Positions 61,935-64,000 of a stretch of DNA of 64,000 nt are shown here, piece after piece. The notes beneath the pieces are model-generated. The model did no database searches. It had not been told where the DNA came from and was given only the letters and a program-made list of their open reading frames with translations. Source of the DNA: Martinezella hainanensis (GTDB lineage Bacteria; Pseudomonadota; Alphaproteobacteria; Rhizobiales; Rhizobiaceae). Within the stretch, counting starts at the first letter, position 1. Each line of letters begins with the position of its first letter. The translations under genes and the position numbers were made by a program. The DNA lies in assembly GCF_900094555.1 (NCBI RefSeq), contig NZ_FMAC01000011.1, forward strand, positions 62,001-126,000. The letters are read 5' to 3'.

Positions 61935-64000
61935 GCGAGTGCGTTGGGGAACATCTGCAGACTAAATCTCGTACCGGATTTGCTCGAAACTTCGTTTCAG
62001 CTGACCGGACCGATCGTTCGCTCCGACGCCGCCTGATGGCCGTGCTGCGGATGGCCTCTCGTGTTCTCGGCATGCGTCGTAAGGACATGGGTCCCGGATC
62101 CCTGGGCACCAGCGGGAACTTGCATTTGGCCAGCGCGATCGGCGGCCTCGCCGCGCTCACCGTGCTCGGCCTTTCCGCTCCTGCGCAGGCTCAATATGCC
62201 GCCGGCGGCGGCACGACGACAGCCGCCAACGCCGTCGCCATCGGTAACGCTGCTACAGCGAATAACCCGAACAGCGTGGCGTTGGGCACCTCTAACAGTG
62301 CAACGGGCGACGCTTCGATCGCCATCGGCTATTCGATGGGTGTCAATGGCCTCAACGCCATAGGCATGGGTGTCTTCGCGAACGCCACCGGCGTCAATGC
62401 TCTTGCCGTCGGCGGGAACGCTCGCGCATTGGCGGATGGGGCTTCAGCCTATGGTGTCAACACCACTGCAAACGGAGCCAACGCGCTTGCCCTCGGCTCG
62501 ACAGCCACCGCTTCGGGAGGCGCCTCGGTAGCGATTGGATTGTCCTCCAACGCCTCATCTTCAAACGGTGCAGCCATTGCCATGGGAGTCGGCTCCAAGG
62601 CGAACGCAGGAACGGGCGGCGGTTCTCCGATTGCTATTGGTACGAATGCCAATGCAAGCGGCACCGCTCCTTCCGGTTTCACGTTCGAGTCGGTTGCATT
62701 AGGCTCCGCTGCGACGGCCACAGGGGCATGGGCGAATGCCGTTGGTTCGAGCTCGTCTGCGACGGGGACAGGATCCAGCGCCTTCGGCACGTCGGCCACG
62801 GCGTCGGCCAACCAAACCACGGCGATCGGCAATGGGGCAGCTGCTTCCGCCCTAAGAGGTTCCGCCATGGGTTACCTCGCCAAGGCCTCGAACACGGATA
62901 CCATCGCTCTCGGCACGAATGCTGCCGCCTCCGGTACTAACGCGCTCGCCATTGGTCCTACAACGGTCGCATCCGGAGACTTCGGCGTTGCCTTGGGTAA
63001 CCAGGCACAGGCGGTCGCTGGCGGCGGCGCAGTTGCCATAGGCTCGGGCGCACTTGTGGCAAATGGGGCGACCTCCGGCGTCGCTCTTGGCAACAATGCA
63101 AATGCCGGCTCCAATCTAGCCACAGCAGTCGGCCCCGGTGCGAATGCCTCGGGGACTGGAGCCGTGTCCATGGGCTCTCTGGCAAAGGCCACTGCCATTA
63201 ATGCGGTCGCTTTAGGCGCGGGCGCGGCTGCGAGCCAGTCAAACACCCTAGCTTTGGGCGAGTCCTCCACCGCCAGCGGTGTGAACAGCACATCGATCGG
63301 CGGTGGATCGGTCGCTAGCGGGCTTCAGGCGGTCTCTTTGGGCATCAACGCGAACGGAGCAGGCGACAACGCAATTGCGATCGGAACAGCGGCCCAGGCC
63401 ACTTCCGCCGAAGCGGTCGCCATGGGCAGAAACGCGGTGGCAACCGGCGGCAAGGCCGTCTCCATCGGCTCAGGCAATACCGCCTACGGTGACGGCGCGG
63501 TCGCGATTGGCGATCCGAGCTATGCGAGCGGCACCGGCGCCTTCACCGGCGGCGCCAACAATATCGCCAACAGTGACGGCACGGCAAGCGCCACCGCCGC
63601 CAACCAGGCAAGCGGCGCAGTCGCGATCGGCAACAACAACAAGGCGATCGGTCAGGGCTCCGTGGCGCTGGGCAACGGTTCCACCGCGGGTGCCTCCGGT
63701 TTCGTCGGCAATATCGCGCTGGGCAATGGCGCAACCGCGACGGCAAGCTCGGGCGATGTGGCGCTCGGCTCCGGTTCGACGACGGCGACAGCCGTCGGCA
63801 CGCCGAGCGCTGTGATCGGCGGCACGACCTACACCTTCCAGGGCACCACGCCGACCTCGACAGTTAGCGTTGGCGCACCAGGCGCCGAACGCACCATTAC
63901 CAACGTGGCAGCAGGCCGGCTCAACAATGCTTCGACCGATGCCGTCAACGGGTCGCAGCTCTTCGCGACGAACCAGGCCGTCGATAGTGTCACCACCACC
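61931..64000 (+). CDS. YadA-like trimeric autotransporter adhesin; 3' end outside window
   Basis: 690 codons are visible without a stop. The N-terminal about 65 residues are basic and rich in Arg (DRSLRRRLMAVLRMASRVLGMRRKD), then a hydrophobic core (ASAIGGLAALTVLGLSAPAQA) with likely cleavage after residue 87, an unusually long signal region. From residue 95 a YadA-type left-handed beta-roll head of about 14-residue repeats (AVAIGNAATA, SVALGTSNSATG, ALALGSTATASG) runs for over 500 residues. The end of the window shows the neck/stalk motif TNVAAGRLNNASTDAVNGSQLF. The C-terminal membrane anchor must lie beyond. It probably mediates attachment to surfaces or plant roots. Confidence 0.9.
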   Translation, partial: MSECVGEHLQTKSRTGFARNFVSADRTDRSLRRRLMAVLRMASRVLGMRRKDMGPGSLGTSGNLHLASAIGGLAALTVLGLSAPAQAQYAAGGGTTTAANAVAIGNAATANNPNSVALGTSNSATGDASIAIGYSMGVNGLNAIGMGVFANATGVNALAVGGNARALADGASAYGVNTTANGANALALGSTATASGGASVAIGLSSNASSSNGAAIAMGVGSKANAGTGGGSPIAIGTNANASGTAPSGFTFESVALGSAATATGAWANAVGSSSSATGTGSSAFGTSATASANQTTAIGNGAAASALRGSAMGYLAKASNTDTIALGTNAAASGTNALAIGPTTVASGDFGVALGNQAQAVAGGGAVAIGSGALVANGATSGVALGNNANAGSNLATAVGPGANASGTGAVSMGSLAKATAINAVALGAGAAASQSNTLALGESSTASGVNSTSIGGGSVASGLQAVSLGINANGAGDNAIAIGTAAQATSAEAVAMGRNAVATGGKAVSIGSGNTAYGDGAVAIGDPSYASGTGAFTGGANNIANSDGTASATAANQASGAVAIGNNNKAIGQGSVALGNGSTAGASGFVGNIALGNGATATASSGDVALGSGSTTATAVGTPSAVIGGTTYTFQGTTPTSTVSVGAPGAERTITNVAAGRLNNASTDAVNGSQLFATNQAVDSVTTT

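Noticed and set aside
62449..63291. Open frames antisense to the adhesin
   Set aside because: Caused by the repetitive Ala/Gly-rich coding pattern of the head repeats; low-complexity Ala/Pro products.
61931..64000. Repetitive stretch considered as a CRISPR-like or satellite array
   Set aside because: It is one continuous open frame encoding YadA-type head repeats; repeats vary at the DNA level and have no spacer structure.

Overview
The window looks like alphaproteobacterial DNA of the Rhizobiaceae (Rhizobium or a close relative). Coding DNA is GC-rich and densely packed. Many ABC uptake operons sit next to catabolic enzymes and their own regulators, and two intergenic copies of a RIME-like rhizobial repeat are present. 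No rRNA, tRNA, transposase, integrase or CRISPR array was found. The region reads as an accessory catabolic stretch of a chromosome or large replicon.

Layout. (1) 1-4771: a shikimate/dehydroshikimate catabolic set: MHS-family transporter (cut by the window edge), fused 3-dehydroshikimate dehydratase, TetR regulator, and a shikimate dehydrogenase of the NAD-type catabolic branch with a probable operator in its promoter. (2) 4918-12738: a galactoside operon on the minus strand (binding protein, two permeases, ATPase, GH42 beta-galactosidase) with a divergent ROK regulator. (3) 12872-23301: a ten-gene minus-strand set resembling hydroxyproline or proline-analogue catabolism: GntR, DapA-like lyase, aldehyde dehydrogenase, FAD oxidase, glycine-betaine/ProU-type ABC transporter, proline-racemase-family protein, and a GlxA-type AraC regulator. 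The racemase homologue has Gly in place of the second catalytic Cys. (4) 23724-27596: small membrane protein, 5-FCL family protein, LysR, HPP-CBS membrane protein, DUF488 protein.

(5) 27695-59137: a long amine/amide catabolic region. It contains an Lrp regulator with a divergent FAD oxidase; two peptide-type ABC systems with the same gene order (binding protein, DppB, DppC, fused DppD-DppF); a class III aminotransferase; two haloacid-dehalogenase-type HADs; a second FAD oxidase; succinate-semialdehyde-type and other aldehyde dehydrogenases; a tartrate/isopropylmalate-type dehydrogenase; a hydroxyacid dehydrogenase; a cupin; three M20 homologues; a creatinase-like M24 protein; and two paralogous two-domain GNAT acetyltransferases. 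Taken together these could form a route in which an amine is acetylated, oxidised, deacetylated, transaminated and passed to succinate. That is an inference. One M20 protein and the adjacent M24 protein have lost most canonical metal ligands.

(6) 59138-64000: an AT-richer stretch with a 66-residue orphan gene, an AraC regulator, and a two-gene unit in which a small cytosolic protein of unknown function overlaps the start of a YadA-like trimeric autotransporter adhesin that runs off the window. The adhesin unit is preceded by two identical 10-bp sites exactly 21 bp apart, a spacing suited to AraC-family binding.

GC-rich hairpins follow the binding-protein gene in all four ABC operons and may set the excess of binding protein over membrane components. 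Several genes appear to use TTG starts (3902, 22594, 25034, 35709, 58373).
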